The notes beneath the pieces are model-generated. The model was not told where the DNA came from. It searched no databases and saw only the letters and a list, made by a program, of their open reading frames with translations. Below, in pieces: positions 33,812 to 42,629 of a DNA stretch of 64,000 nucleotides. This stretch comes from Mesorhizobium waimense (GTDB lineage Bacteria > Pseudomonadota > Alphaproteobacteria > Rhizobiales > Rhizobiaceae). The position numbers were made by a program, and so were the translations under genes. The stretch's first letter is position 1. Each line of letters starts with the position of its first letter. The DNA lies in assembly GCF_003601975.1 (NCBI RefSeq), contig NZ_QZWZ01000006.1, positions 62,001-126,000 of the forward strand, in the 5' to 3' direction.

Positions 33812-35494
33812 TCATTTCCGCCCCATTTCAAAGTAGTTCGGCAGCGGAATGAGCCTGGGAAAGATCGTGCCCTGTGCGAAGACGCGCAGTTCCAGCATCG
33901 AGCCTGACGACCGCTCGGCCCTCTGGTCGAACAGGAAATTGCCGAGCGAATAGACCTCGGCGACATCGCCGCCGGCAAGCGGCACGATCGAGTCGCTCGA
34001 CACATGCGGGTGGCTGCCGACGATGGCAGAGACGCCTCTCAGCCGCATCTGGTCGGCGAGCAATTCCTCCCGAGCGGACGGCTCCGTCTTGTACTCGCGG
34101 CCCCAGTGGACGAAGGCGACCAACGGCCGGCTGGCGTTCGTGCCGACCAGGCGGTCGAGCAGAGCGGGGGTCAGCAGGTCGATGTTCTTCGAGCCGTTGG
34201 TGTCGATGTCGGTCAGGCCGACAAGGTCGAGATCGCCCAGCGCCAGCGCCTCGCCTTGGCCGAAATGGGGGATGCCGGCGGCGGCGAGCGCGCGAACCGT
34301 CTCGGCATAGCCTGACGGTCCGAGATCAAGAGCATGGTTGTTGGCGAGGCTGACGCCGGCAACGTACAGCCGCTTCAGCATGCCGATCGCAAGATCGGCG
34401 GGCATCGCCAGCGTCATGTCGTCGATGGCTTCCGGCACATTGGGCAGCACGACGCCTTCGAGGTTGACGATCAACGGCCGCGATCCGGTCAGGGCGAGTA
34501 CGTCGTCAATGATGCGGTCGGCGACGCCGTCGCGCAGCAGCACCTTCTTCATGGCGCGGCCGAAATTCACATCGCCGGCAAAATAATAGATATTGTCTTC
34601 CGCCCTCGCCGAATTGTTGAACCCAGGGCCGAAGGCGCCGAACAGCGCGACGATGTAGCTGGTGGTCTGTTCGACATAATCGGTCGTGGTCTCCTGCGAA
34701 TTCTCGTTGGCGACGACCAGTGGCGCCGCACCGAACAATGTGCGCTGCAGCTTGGTCTGGATGTAGAGCGCGCCGACCGAGTCGGCGTGATCTGGCTGAA
34801 GCAGCGCCGCGATACCGTCGAGCGATCCGGCAGCCAGGACATTCAGCGTCTGCTGGTCGAAGCGGCGGGCGTCGTGCTGCGGCAGATAGTGCGAAAAGTC
34901 GGTCGATTCGACGATCAGCGTGTCGTCGTCGACGATCGTCTTGAGCGCCTCCGCGAGCTTGTCCCAGTCGGCACGGCGCGCCTTGACCGACATCGCCACC
35001 GGCACGATTTTCGCCTCGGGGAAATAGTGATGCAGAAAGGGCAGCATCGCCATCACGCCATGCTCTTTAGCGAACAGGCAGGACTCCTCGACCATGTCGC
35101 CATTCGCCTCCAGCCGCTGGGCCGCCTCGGTGTCAACCGCCACGGGTCCAAGCACGGTGTCGAAGCCGCGCGTCGTCGTGGCAAACAGCTTGCGCGTCTT
35201 GTGGAAATGGTCCGGCGATAGGATGACGATGCGCTTGTAGCGGAAGCCGGACGCCGCATGGAAACCAAGCGCGACGAGATCGGCCGCCAGCAGATGATGC
35301 GGCACGATGATACCGGTCAGCCGCTGGTTCGAAGGTTCGACGTCGGCGACCTTGGCGATGGCGTCGCGAAACAGCGTCGCGTCGTCATAGAAGGACGGCA
35401 AGTTTGCGTTGCCGGGTGGGCAGGGGACGGGCTGCGCACGTGCAGCGAGCGCGGTCAGCAACAGGACAGCAATCGCTAGCAGGCGCATACTCAT
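33812..35494 (-). CDS. Memo-like domain fused to CapA/PGA_cap domain, exported
   Basis: The 560-residue protein has a signal peptide (MSMRLLAIAVLLLTALAARAQ), then a Memo-family (AmmeMemoRadiSam B) domain at about 30-290 with IVPHHLLAADL, ILSPDHFH and ESTDFSHYLP, and a CapA-type metallophosphatase-fold domain at about 300-550 with YFAGDVNFGR, VNLEGVVLP, ANNHALDLG, VHWGREY and GSHPHV. The two halves are normally separate proteins; this fusion is unusual. CapA domains occur in polyglutamate capsule synthesis. The start overlaps the WD40-caspase stop by four bases, so the proteins are coupled. Function is unknown; the fusion is seen directly. Confidence 0.88.
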   Translation of the reverse strand: MSMRLLAIAVLLLTALAARAQPVPCPPGNANLPSFYDDATLFRDAIAKVADVEPSNQRLTGIIVPHHLLAADLVALGFHAASGFRYKRIVILSPDHFHKTRKLFATTTRGFDTVLGPVAVDTEAAQRLEANGDMVEESCLFAKEHGVMAMLPFLHHYFPEAKIVPVAMSVKARRADWDKLAEALKTIVDDDTLIVESTDFSHYLPQHDARRFDQQTLNVLAAGSLDGIAALLQPDHADSVGALYIQTKLQRTLFGAAPLVVANENSQETTTDYVEQTTSYIVALFGAFGPGFNNSARAEDNIYYFAGDVNFGRAMKKVLLRDGVADRIIDDVLALTGSRPLIVNLEGVVLPNVPEAIDDMTLAMPADLAIGMLKRLYVAGVSLANNHALDLGPSGYAETVRALAAAGIPHFGQGEALALGDLDLVGLTDIDTNGSKNIDLLTPALLDRLVGTNASRPLVAFVHWGREYKTEPSAREELLADQMRLRGVSAIVGSHPHVSSDSIVPLAGGDVAEVYSLGNFLFDQRAERSSGSMLELRVFAQGTIFPRLIPLPNYFEMGRK

Positions 35495-38400
35495 GGCTCG
35501 GCCAGGACGATGTTCTCGACGCCACCGACATAGTAGAACGGCTTCTGCCGCGACGCGGTCAGCCGATCGACCTCGCGGGACACGAAGTCGGCGAGGCCGA
35601 ACAGCGTCACGCCGCTGTCGGAGGTTCTGGCCTGGCCGCGCAGGCCTGCGAGGATCGAATAGGTGAAGACGCCATGGCCGAGCTCGGGCAGTTCGGCGGC
35701 GGTGTTGTTGGCCGCGGTTGCCGAGAAGACGACGATACGCGCGTCCTGCGCATCCTTTTCCAGGCGCGGGTTGAAGGCGTTGGCGGCGTGGCAGGTGTCG
35801 AGCAGCATGAAGCGCATGCCCTTTGCCCGTTCGACCGATTTCTGGATGTCCGCCCAATCGACCAGCGAGGAGCGCTTCCAGCGCTCGGCGTCCTGTTTGC
35901 GGCCGTCGGTGGGGATGAAATAATAGTCCTCGTCGATGTTGATGCCGTGGCCGGCGACAAAGACGATGGTGGTGTCGTTCTCGCCGGGCTTATCGAGGAA
36001 GTCGGCGAGCTGGTCGTCGATTGTGTCGGCGTCGGGTTCCAGGATCTGGTCGGCGCTTGCGACCTGATACATGCCATCGGCGCTGCCGGGCGCTTCGTCC
36101 AGAGCCTCGCGATTGACCATCACCAGCGTTTCCATGGACGAGAACAGCGGCGCCGATTTCTGCGCGATCACCTTGAGGAATTCCGTAGCATCGTCGACCG
36201 GGTAGCGCAGGTCGCAGGCGCGGCCGGCACAGGCGTCGGTGAGGAAGGGATACTTGTCGACACCGATGACGGCGACATAGAGCTTGCCCTTGTTCGCTTT
36301 CTTTTCGGCCTTCCTGGCCAGCGCCGTCACGCTGCGCTCGGTTAGATAGCCGAAATCATTGGTGCCGGTGATGCGGATGGTGTTCTCGCCCTCCTCGACC
36401 GGCACCTCGACAATGGTGCTCTTGCCACCATCGACCGAGCGCGTGGTGACATCGCCGACATTGCGGCTGTTCGACAGGATCGAGAAGCCGGCGATTTCGG
36501 CGCCTGCCTCGCCGGCGCCGGTGATCTCGACGGCGACGTAGCCGTCGCGGACATTGCCCTGGTCGGTGGCGACACGGATGCCGAACTCCGGCGGCTTGCG
36601 CCGCAGCAGCTTCTCCAACTCGCGGTCGACACCCGGCCGCATCTCTTCCACCGCCTGTTCGGCACTGCGCAGGATGATGGCGCGGCGCACCATCTCCGGG
36701 CTCCAGAGATATTTCTTCAACTGGCCGGCGCTGATGAAGCGGCCTTCATGGTCACGGCCCTGATTGACCTGCCAGCCGATCAGCCTGTCGCCGTCGCCGG
36801 ACGAATAGTAGTAGCCCTGCGGCATCCAGACGATCCATTCGGAGCCGGCAAAGAACATCGAGACGATCAGCCTGTGCGTCTTCAGGTTCCATAGACGCAA
36901 GGTCTGGTCGGCGCTGCCGGTGACCAGCAGGCCTTTGTCTTCCGAGACGGCCATGGCGTTGATCTCACCGGTATGCCCGGTGAATTCACCTGATACACGC
37001 GCGGTGGCGGTCTTGTATTCGAGCAAGGTGCCGTCATTGCCGCCGGTGATCAGGCCGAGCCCGTTGTCGGTGAGGGTGTGCGCCGAATGGACAAAGCCGT
37101 TGGTGGCGTCGTTCTCGATCGTGCGCGCCACCTTGCCGGCATTGGCGATCTCCAGCACGGCGTTCTCCAGGCCGTCCTTGCCGCCCGGCGCGGCGTGCAG
37201 CGACCATTGGCCGTCGGTCAGAGCGGCACGGGTATAGGTTCCCGGATCCGTCAACGCCTGCGGGTCATCGAAAAAACGCTCCGCCGTCGGCAAGGCCAGC
37301 GCTTCGTCGAGCGTGCCGTTGCGTTCCGGACAGGACACGCGCTCGGGGCAGGGATTGGCATTGCCCCAGGCAATGATGCCGTTGGCAGTGTCGATCCCGA
37401 CCGCCATCAGCGGCTCGCCGACACCTTGCAGCAGTGCCTTGCGCTCACCGGTCACGGCATTCCAGACCTGGATGGCGTTGCGGCTGCCGCCGGCGGTTGC
37501 CACCAGCGAACCGTCGGCATTGGCCGTGCTGGCAAAGACGGTGCCGTCATGTCCGCTGTAGTGGAGCATCTCCACGCCGGTCTCGGCGTTCCAGACGATC
37601 GAGCGATGCTTGTCGGTGCAACGGTAGCCGCAGGAAGCGACCAGAAGCGATCCTGAAGCGAAGGCCAGCGAGCCGATCTGGAATTCCTGCTTCGGCATGG
37701 CGCGGACAAATTCGCCGTCGCTCGCCTGCCAGAGCAGGACCTGCCCGTCCTTGCCGCCGGTGGCGAACAGGCTGCCGTCCAGCGACACGGCGAGCGCCGT
37801 GACGCTGGTTTCCCTCAGCGGCTCAGCCTCGCCGGGGAGAGAAATTTCCTCGGCCTTCGCCACATCCCAGAGCCGGATGCCGTTGTCGGTGGTGACGGCG
37901 GCAATACGCGTTCCCGAGGCAGCGAAGGCGAGCTTGTCGATATGCCAGGAATCGGCGTCGAGCTTCTCGCCCAGCGTCCAACCGGTCGCGGACTTGTTGT
38001 CCAGCCGCCACAGAGAGACGAACCCATCGGCGCCGGCGGCGGCCAGCGTCTTGCCATCCGGTGAGAAGGCGATGTCGTAGGTCGCATAGTCCGCGGCCTT
38101 GAGTGCGGCCTTCATCTTGCCGGTCGATACATCGAACAGCCTGATGTCGCCGTAAGGTGGTTTGTCGCCGAGGCTGGCGCCGAAATACCCGCCGGCGGCG
38201 ATCGTCTTGCCGTCAGGCGAAACCGCGACCGCGAAGACCTTGCCGTCACTGCCCTGGCCGAGATAGCCGCGGATGGTGCGCAGTGTCACCCCGCTCTGCC
38301 AGTCCCAGACGCGAATGGTCTTGTCGTTCGAGGCTGAAACCAGCCTCTGGCCGTCTGGCGTGAAGGCAAGGTCGTTGACTTGCGCGCTATGCCCGCCGGT

Positions 38401-38517
38401 GTTGAGGTCGAGATGGAAACCCAGCGCCTCTTCTGCTTGGACGACAGGTGCCATGAGCAGGGCGCCGGCGACGGTCACCCACCGGAGGGCACGCAGGAGC
38501 AATGGGCGGCCCGCCAT
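35491..38517 (-). CDS. Exported WD40-repeat caspase-like protease
   Basis: The 1008-residue protein has a signal peptide (LLLRALRWVTVAGALLMAPVVQA), about nine WD40-type blades (residues about 40-570, for example LAFTPDGQRLVSASNDKTIRVWD), a linker with an extracellular beta-sandwich feel, and a C-terminal caspase domain from about residue 745. The catalytic pair is His857 (FVAGHGI) and Cys909 (LLDTCHAANAF). WD40-caspases are known in cyanobacteria and other bacteria, but most are cytoplasmic; export to the periplasm would be unusual. It is coupled to the Memo-CapA gene and 12 bases after a one-TM gene. Cleavage specificity is unknown. Confidence 0.9.
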   Translation of the reverse strand: MAGRPLLLRALRWVTVAGALLMAPVVQAEEALGFHLDLNTGGHSAQVNDLAFTPDGQRLVSASNDKTIRVWDWQSGVTLRTIRGYLGQGSDGKVFAVAVSPDGKTIAAGGYFGASLGDKPPYGDIRLFDVSTGKMKAALKAADYATYDIAFSPDGKTLAAAGADGFVSLWRLDNKSATGWTLGEKLDADSWHIDKLAFAASGTRIAAVTTDNGIRLWDVAKAEEISLPGEAEPLRETSVTALAVSLDGSLFATGGKDGQVLLWQASDGEFVRAMPKQEFQIGSLAFASGSLLVASCGYRCTDKHRSIVWNAETGVEMLHYSGHDGTVFASTANADGSLVATAGGSRNAIQVWNAVTGERKALLQGVGEPLMAVGIDTANGIIAWGNANPCPERVSCPERNGTLDEALALPTAERFFDDPQALTDPGTYTRAALTDGQWSLHAAPGGKDGLENAVLEIANAGKVARTIENDATNGFVHSAHTLTDNGLGLITGGNDGTLLEYKTATARVSGEFTGHTGEINAMAVSEDKGLLVTGSADQTLRLWNLKTHRLIVSMFFAGSEWIVWMPQGYYYSSGDGDRLIGWQVNQGRDHEGRFISAGQLKKYLWSPEMVRRAIILRSAEQAVEEMRPGVDRELEKLLRRKPPEFGIRVATDQGNVRDGYVAVEITGAGEAGAEIAGFSILSNSRNVGDVTTRSVDGGKSTIVEVPVEEGENTIRITGTNDFGYLTERSVTALARKAEKKANKGKLYVAVIGVDKYPFLTDACAGRACDLRYPVDDATEFLKVIAQKSAPLFSSMETLVMVNREALDEAPGSADGMYQVASADQILEPDADTIDDQLADFLDKPGENDTTIVFVAGHGINIDEDYYFIPTDGRKQDAERWKRSSLVDWADIQKSVERAKGMRFMLLDTCHAANAFNPRLEKDAQDARIVVFSATAANNTAAELPELGHGVFTYSILAGLRGQARTSDSGVTLFGLADFVSREVDRLTASRQKPFYYVGGVENIVLAEP

Positions 38518-38529
38518 GATGTCCTGCTT

Positions 38530-39249
38530 CTATTGAGCCGGAGCCGAGGGCGGCTGCCCAAGGCGCACATAGGTCTCGATGGGCAAGGCGAAGGTCGAAG
38601 AGCCGGCCTTGCGCTGCTTGTCTGCATAGCCGGCAAAATAGCTCCAGAAGGAAACCGCATAATCGCGGAAATAGGCGTCGGCCACCTTTTGCGAACAGAG
38701 CTTGCCTTCGACGCAGAAGGACAGGCGATTGAGGAAATAGACGATGCGGTCGAAGTGATCGCTGAAGTCGGCCAGCGGCATGTCGCCGCCTTCCGCCGTC
38801 ATCGCCTCGATGCCGATGCGCTGCCTGAACACCTGTTCTTCGGTCGGCGTCGGATTGGCACTGAGCAGCTTGTCGTACTTGGCGTTGAGCGCCGCCAGGC
38901 GGTCTTTCAGGGCGCGTTGCGCCTGCTGGTAGTCCCTGGTTTCCCAAAGCTCGACGAGAGCCATCGTCTGCTCGACGCGTTTCTGCTCCTGATTGGCCAG
39001 GAACTGGTAGATCGAGAACATCAGCGTGAAGATGATCGCCAGGCGCACCAGCAACCCTGACCAGGCGTAGGCGAGCATGCGCCAGTCGCGATCGGTGAAG
39101 GGGTTCGCCTCCTTCTTGATCTCGTGACTGCTCGGCCAGGGGAAACCCTCTGTCGTCTCTGCCAGCGTGGCCGCCTTGCCGGCCGCTGCCGGTGGCGGCG
39201 CCGGTGCTGGTGCCATCTGCTGTGTCGTCTTGCCCCCCGGCCTTTTCAT
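38530..39249 (-). CDS. One-TM membrane protein in the caspase operon (DUF4760-like)
   Basis: I do not recognise a named function. The 239-residue protein has a Pro/Ala-rich N-terminus, one transmembrane segment (LLVRLAIIFTLMFSIYQFLA, about residues 68-87), and a helical C-terminal part including FLNRLSFCVEGKLCSQKVADAYFRDYAV, which resembles the DUF4760 pattern. It overlaps the preceding gene by four bases and lies 12 bases before the WD40-caspase gene. It may act as a membrane anchor or sensor for the exported products. Confidence 0.8.
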   Translation of the reverse strand: MKRPGGKTTQQMAPAPAPPPAAAGKAATLAETTEGFPWPSSHEIKKEANPFTDRDWRMLAYAWSGLLVRLAIIFTLMFSIYQFLANQEQKRVEQTMALVELWETRDYQQAQRALKDRLAALNAKYDKLLSANPTPTEEQVFRQRIGIEAMTAEGGDMPLADFSDHFDRIVYFLNRLSFCVEGKLCSQKVADAYFRDYAVSFWSYFAGYADKQRKAGSSTFALPIETYVRLGQPPSAPAQ

Positions 39250-39638
39250 CGGCAGCTGCCCAGGTCGATGGTGGCGGACGGGTCGAGCACAATGCCCGGC
39301 GCCTCGAGCTTTTCCTTCAGACAGTCGAGCTGCAGGCGCGAAATCAGGAATTGCACATCCGGCTCGGCGGGCGCCTTGTTCGGCGATGGCAAGGCCTCGA
39401 CCACGCCGCGCGAGCCGCAGTTCGAGAGATCAACGACGATGGCTTCGCTGCTTGTCTTGGCGAACTGGTCGTACTGGTCGAGAAAGCAGCCCGCCAGCTC
39501 GGAATTGGTGACGATCTGCTTGGCACAGAGGCCGCAGCTCTCGTCCGCCAAGGCTTGGTCAAGCAACAGTCCGGCGGTGACAAGCCCGGTTGCGGCGGCA
39601 CGCCAGAAAAGCATCATGATATTCACGAACGTCCCCAT
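39246..39638 (-). CDS. Secreted six-cysteine protein in the caspase operon
   Basis: No family is recognised. The 130-residue protein has a hydrophobic N-terminus (IMMLFWRAAATGLVTAGLLL) ending at ALADES and then six cysteines (SCGLC, GC, NC, DC, SC), enough for three disulfide bonds. A small disulfide-rich exported protein between two caspase genes could be an inhibitor, partner or structural factor, but nothing in the sequence says which. It overlaps the one-TM gene by four bases. Confidence 0.78.
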   Translation of the reverse strand: MGTFVNIMMLFWRAAATGLVTAGLLLDQALADESCGLCAKQIVTNSELAGCFLDQYDQFAKTSSEAIVVDLSNCGSRGVVEALPSPNKAPAEPDVQFLISRLQLDCLKEKLEAPGIVLDPSATIDLGSCR

Positions 39639-39732
39639 CCTTTTCGTCCGGCCGGGCCAGAATGTTCACATAACAGGCCGACCGCAAGAGGCCAGGCAAT
39701 GATGCCGGCGAGACTCTTGCAGTGGCTACCGG

Positions 39733-41949
39733 TCAAGTGCGCGGCACCGTCTCCATCGGGAAGATCATCACCGCGCCCTTCGGTGCGCTCTTGTCGGCAA
39801 GCTTCATCACCGAGCGTGTCGCCGGCGCCATGCCGATGTCGGTCAGCATGTCGGAGAAGCCCGACCCTCCGACCGCGCGCGTCGCCGACGGAACGCCGTC
39901 CTGGGCGAGAAAACCCAGATCCTCTTTCTCGCTCTGTGGCGGCGCTTCGGTCAGCACCGCGATCATCCGCTCCATGCCGAAGCTGGTGTCGGTGAAGGCA
40001 AGCAGGCCCACCTTAAGCCTGGCGTCGGGCGAGCCGTTGGCGGGCGCCAGCCGCTCGGCGACGATGTGGGTGATCGAATAGTCGCTGCCGACGTAGAGCA
40101 CGTTGATGTCGACATATTTGTCGGAATCGTTCCTGGCCCTGATATGCACCTCGTCGCCGGGCGAGACGCGCGGCACCGTCGAGGCCTGCAGGGGCTCGAG
40201 AGTATCGACGTCGCGGCGCCTGATCTGGAATTCGACGCTGACCTCTTCCGGCCGGTAGTCGGAAGCGGCTGCCAGCCGCGACAGCCCGGTGGCGCGGAAG
40301 ATCGTCGTCAGGTTCTTCACCGTCGCCTCAGCCAGCTTTGCCCGCTCGTCTGGATGGATGATGATCAGCGGCGGCCTGCCGCCATCCGTCAGCGTCACGT
40401 CGCCGGAAGCCGGCAGGAACCACAGAGCCGGCTTGTCGGCGGCATCGGCGGCTGTCCCGGCGATGGCGTTCTCGCGCAGCACGGCGAGCCTCAAATCGGC
40501 ACTCTTGCCGGGGTCGACCAGCTCGACATGGAAGCCCGATTTCTCCTTGGCCGCCAGCTCGTCCAGAACCGAATTGACCAGCGCGGTCTCCTTGTCGAGT
40601 CCTCCGGTCGCGGCGGGCCGCGCCACCACCAGTCTGTAGTCGACGGCGAGTTCGGCGAGGCGCGCATAGGCGTTGGCGGGGATGTCGGCCAGTTTCAGCG
40701 CCGGCTTGCCGTCGAATTCCACCGGCTTGATGCGGCTCTCCAGGTTCTTGGCCGATTGCACCTCGACATAGCCGAGGGCGTCGGAAAGCTGCGACAGCGC
40801 CGAAGGCAGGATGGCGAGCTTGCTGCCGGGGGTGAGGCGCTGCAGCAGCCCCGCGCCGATCGTCGCCGCGTCGTCCTTGACGACCACAGGCCATTGCATG
40901 ACGGCGTCGGTCTTGTCCGTGCCGAAGATGCGGGCGTCGAGCTCACCTTCGAACAGCGGTGTCGGCCGGGTGCGGCTGTCGGCGGAGTATTGCTGCAGCA
41001 CGGCCTGGCCGAGCTGGCGGTAGGTGACGTTGGGGTTCTGCGCCAGCTTGGACAGGATGGTGAAGGTGAACAGGCCGAAACGCGGTGCGTCCGCAGTGCC
41101 CTTGGGCAGCGGCATCTCCGGCGTCGTCTCGACGGTCTGCGCGGCATAGAAGGCGACCAGCTTGCCCTTGGTGATCGCCTCGCCGCCGGTCGGCGTCAGG
41201 TTGAAGGCGGGCTTGCGCTGGCCGTTCTCGTCCAGAGCGCGCGAGGCCGTCGCCGTGATGTCGTCATAGAGCTTCACGGCCGCCGTCCTGTCGGCCTCGC
41301 CACCGCCGACCAGATCGGCGAACTCGACCTTGCGTTCCAGCTCGTCATCGACCTCGGCCGCCCGCGTTGCCGTGCCGGAATGGCAGCAATCGAAGACCAC
41401 CCAGACGAAGGCACCCTTGTCGCGGATGGCGTCGAGTGCGGCGCCGATCTCGTTGTCGATCAGTGCATTGGGCACGCCGGCATCGCGGTTGATCCATTTG
41501 TCGATGTCGAAGGGAAGGAAGATCTCGTCGAGGCCGTCGGTTTCGTCGCCCTTGACCATCGCGGGCTGCTGGGCGCCGTGGCCGGACAGGTGCAGGTAGA
41601 CGAAATCGTCGCGCTCGACCCTCGCGGCAAGGTCGGCAAGTGCGGCCTTGATCGCCGCATGCGTCGGCAGGCCGTTGGCGCCTTCGACGTCCTTGGCCAG
41701 CAGCATGATGTTTTGCGGGGCGAACGCCACCGGAGCGGGCGTGTTCTTCAGTAGATACTCACGCACCAGGTTGGCATCGTTATTGGGCCCGACCAGCCAG
41801 GTCTTCTTCGGCAGGTTCGGATAGTCGGTGCAAGCGACCAGCAGCGCATGGTAGGTGCGCCCGGCGGCAAGGGAGCGGAACGACAGCGTGCCGGCAAGCG
41901 TCAGCGCGGATGCGCCGACAAGCAGCGTCCTGCGTGTCAAGCTGATCAT
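39733..41949 (-). CDS. Tat-exported caspase-like (metacaspase) protein
   Basis: The 738-residue protein starts with a Tat signal (SLTRRTLLVGASALTLAG). The caspase domain (about residues 32-330) has His124 (LHLSGHGAQ) and the catalytic Cys189 in FDCCHSG. The remaining 400 residues form an uncharacterised region with several beta-rich stretches, including VSPGDEVHIRARNDSDKYVD. Proteins of this layout occur as metacaspase-like proteins in proteobacteria. Start 41949 follows GGGGAAGCATTC. Export through Tat implies folding in the cytoplasm, possibly with a bound cofactor. It opens the five-gene operon. Confidence 0.9.
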   Translation of the reverse strand: MISLTRRTLLVGASALTLAGTLSFRSLAAGRTYHALLVACTDYPNLPKKTWLVGPNNDANLVREYLLKNTPAPVAFAPQNIMLLAKDVEGANGLPTHAAIKAALADLAARVERDDFVYLHLSGHGAQQPAMVKGDETDGLDEIFLPFDIDKWINRDAGVPNALIDNEIGAALDAIRDKGAFVWVVFDCCHSGTATRAAEVDDELERKVEFADLVGGGEADRTAAVKLYDDITATASRALDENGQRKPAFNLTPTGGEAITKGKLVAFYAAQTVETTPEMPLPKGTADAPRFGLFTFTILSKLAQNPNVTYRQLGQAVLQQYSADSRTRPTPLFEGELDARIFGTDKTDAVMQWPVVVKDDAATIGAGLLQRLTPGSKLAILPSALSQLSDALGYVEVQSAKNLESRIKPVEFDGKPALKLADIPANAYARLAELAVDYRLVVARPAATGGLDKETALVNSVLDELAAKEKSGFHVELVDPGKSADLRLAVLRENAIAGTAADAADKPALWFLPASGDVTLTDGGRPPLIIIHPDERAKLAEATVKNLTTIFRATGLSRLAAASDYRPEEVSVEFQIRRRDVDTLEPLQASTVPRVSPGDEVHIRARNDSDKYVDINVLYVGSDYSITHIVAERLAPANGSPDARLKVGLLAFTDTSFGMERMIAVLTEAPPQSEKEDLGFLAQDGVPSATRAVGGSGFSDMLTDIGMAPATRSVMKLADKSAPKGAVMIFPMETVPRT

Positions 41950-42224
41950 GAATGCTTCCCCAAGCCCGATCGAATTTCCAAGCGCGGCAATCCTCATCGA
42001 GGATCTTGTCAGTATTTTGAATGCGGTCAGGGCAGTCAACCCGCAACCGCGAGTGGAGCGGGCTGGGCCATGCCGTGCAGACAGGCGACCCGGCAGTCTT
42101 GGTCCTAATGGAGATGACGGAAACAGTGGCAAAAAGGCCGGTTCGTCGCTATCTCAGAGGAATTGAGACCGCCCGCATGCGGAAATGACGCGTGAGCGGC
42201 GCAGAATGATTGGAAGCAGGAACC

Positions 42225-42629
42225 ATGGCGGCAAGGGATGTGCTGACGAAAAACCAGCTGTGCGTGCTCGAAAAACTCGAGGCTGCCAGTGGGCCGCTCA
42301 GCGCCTATACGCTGCTCGACCAGCTTCGCGAGCGCGGTTTTCGCGCGCCGCTGCAGGTCTACCGGGCGCTCGACACGCTGGTGAAGTCCGGTTTCGTGCA
42401 CAGGCTGGAAAGCCTCAACTCCTTCGTCGCCTGCGCCGAGCCGCATGACCACAGCCATTCGATGACCGCCTTCGCCATCTGCGACACATGCGGCCAGGTG
42501 ACGGAAATGTCCGACCACGATGTCGATCATCGGCTCGACGAGTGGGTGCGCTCGACCGGCTTCGCCGCCAAGAAGGCGGTGATCGAGTTTCGGGGGATGT
42601 GTGCCAAGTGCTTGGCTGAGGCCGCCTAA
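42225..42629 (+). CDS. zur: Zur, zinc-responsive Fur-family repressor
   Basis: The 134-residue protein has the Fur-fold winged helix (LSAYTLLDQLRERGFRAPLQVYRALDTL) and a dimerisation domain with HDHSHSM and two CxxC motifs (CDTCGQ and CAKCLAEA), the structural zinc site. It lacks the HHHDH run typical of iron-type Fur and resembles Zur, which represses zinc import genes. AGCAGGAACC precedes the start. It shares an upstream region of about 275 bases with the divergent caspase operon. Convergent overlap of four bases with the LysE gene. Confidence 0.88.
   Translation: MAARDVLTKNQLCVLEKLEAASGPLSAYTLLDQLRERGFRAPLQVYRALDTLVKSGFVHRLESLNSFVACAEPHDHSHSMTAFAICDTCGQVTEMSDHDVDHRLDEWVRSTGFAAKKAVIEFRGMCAKCLAEAA

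Noticed and set aside
35491..41949. Caspase genes as part of a known anti-phage or CRISPR-linked defence
   Set aside because: No gasdermin, TPR-CHAT, Cas or STAND-ATPase neighbours are present, and the proteins are predicted to be exported.
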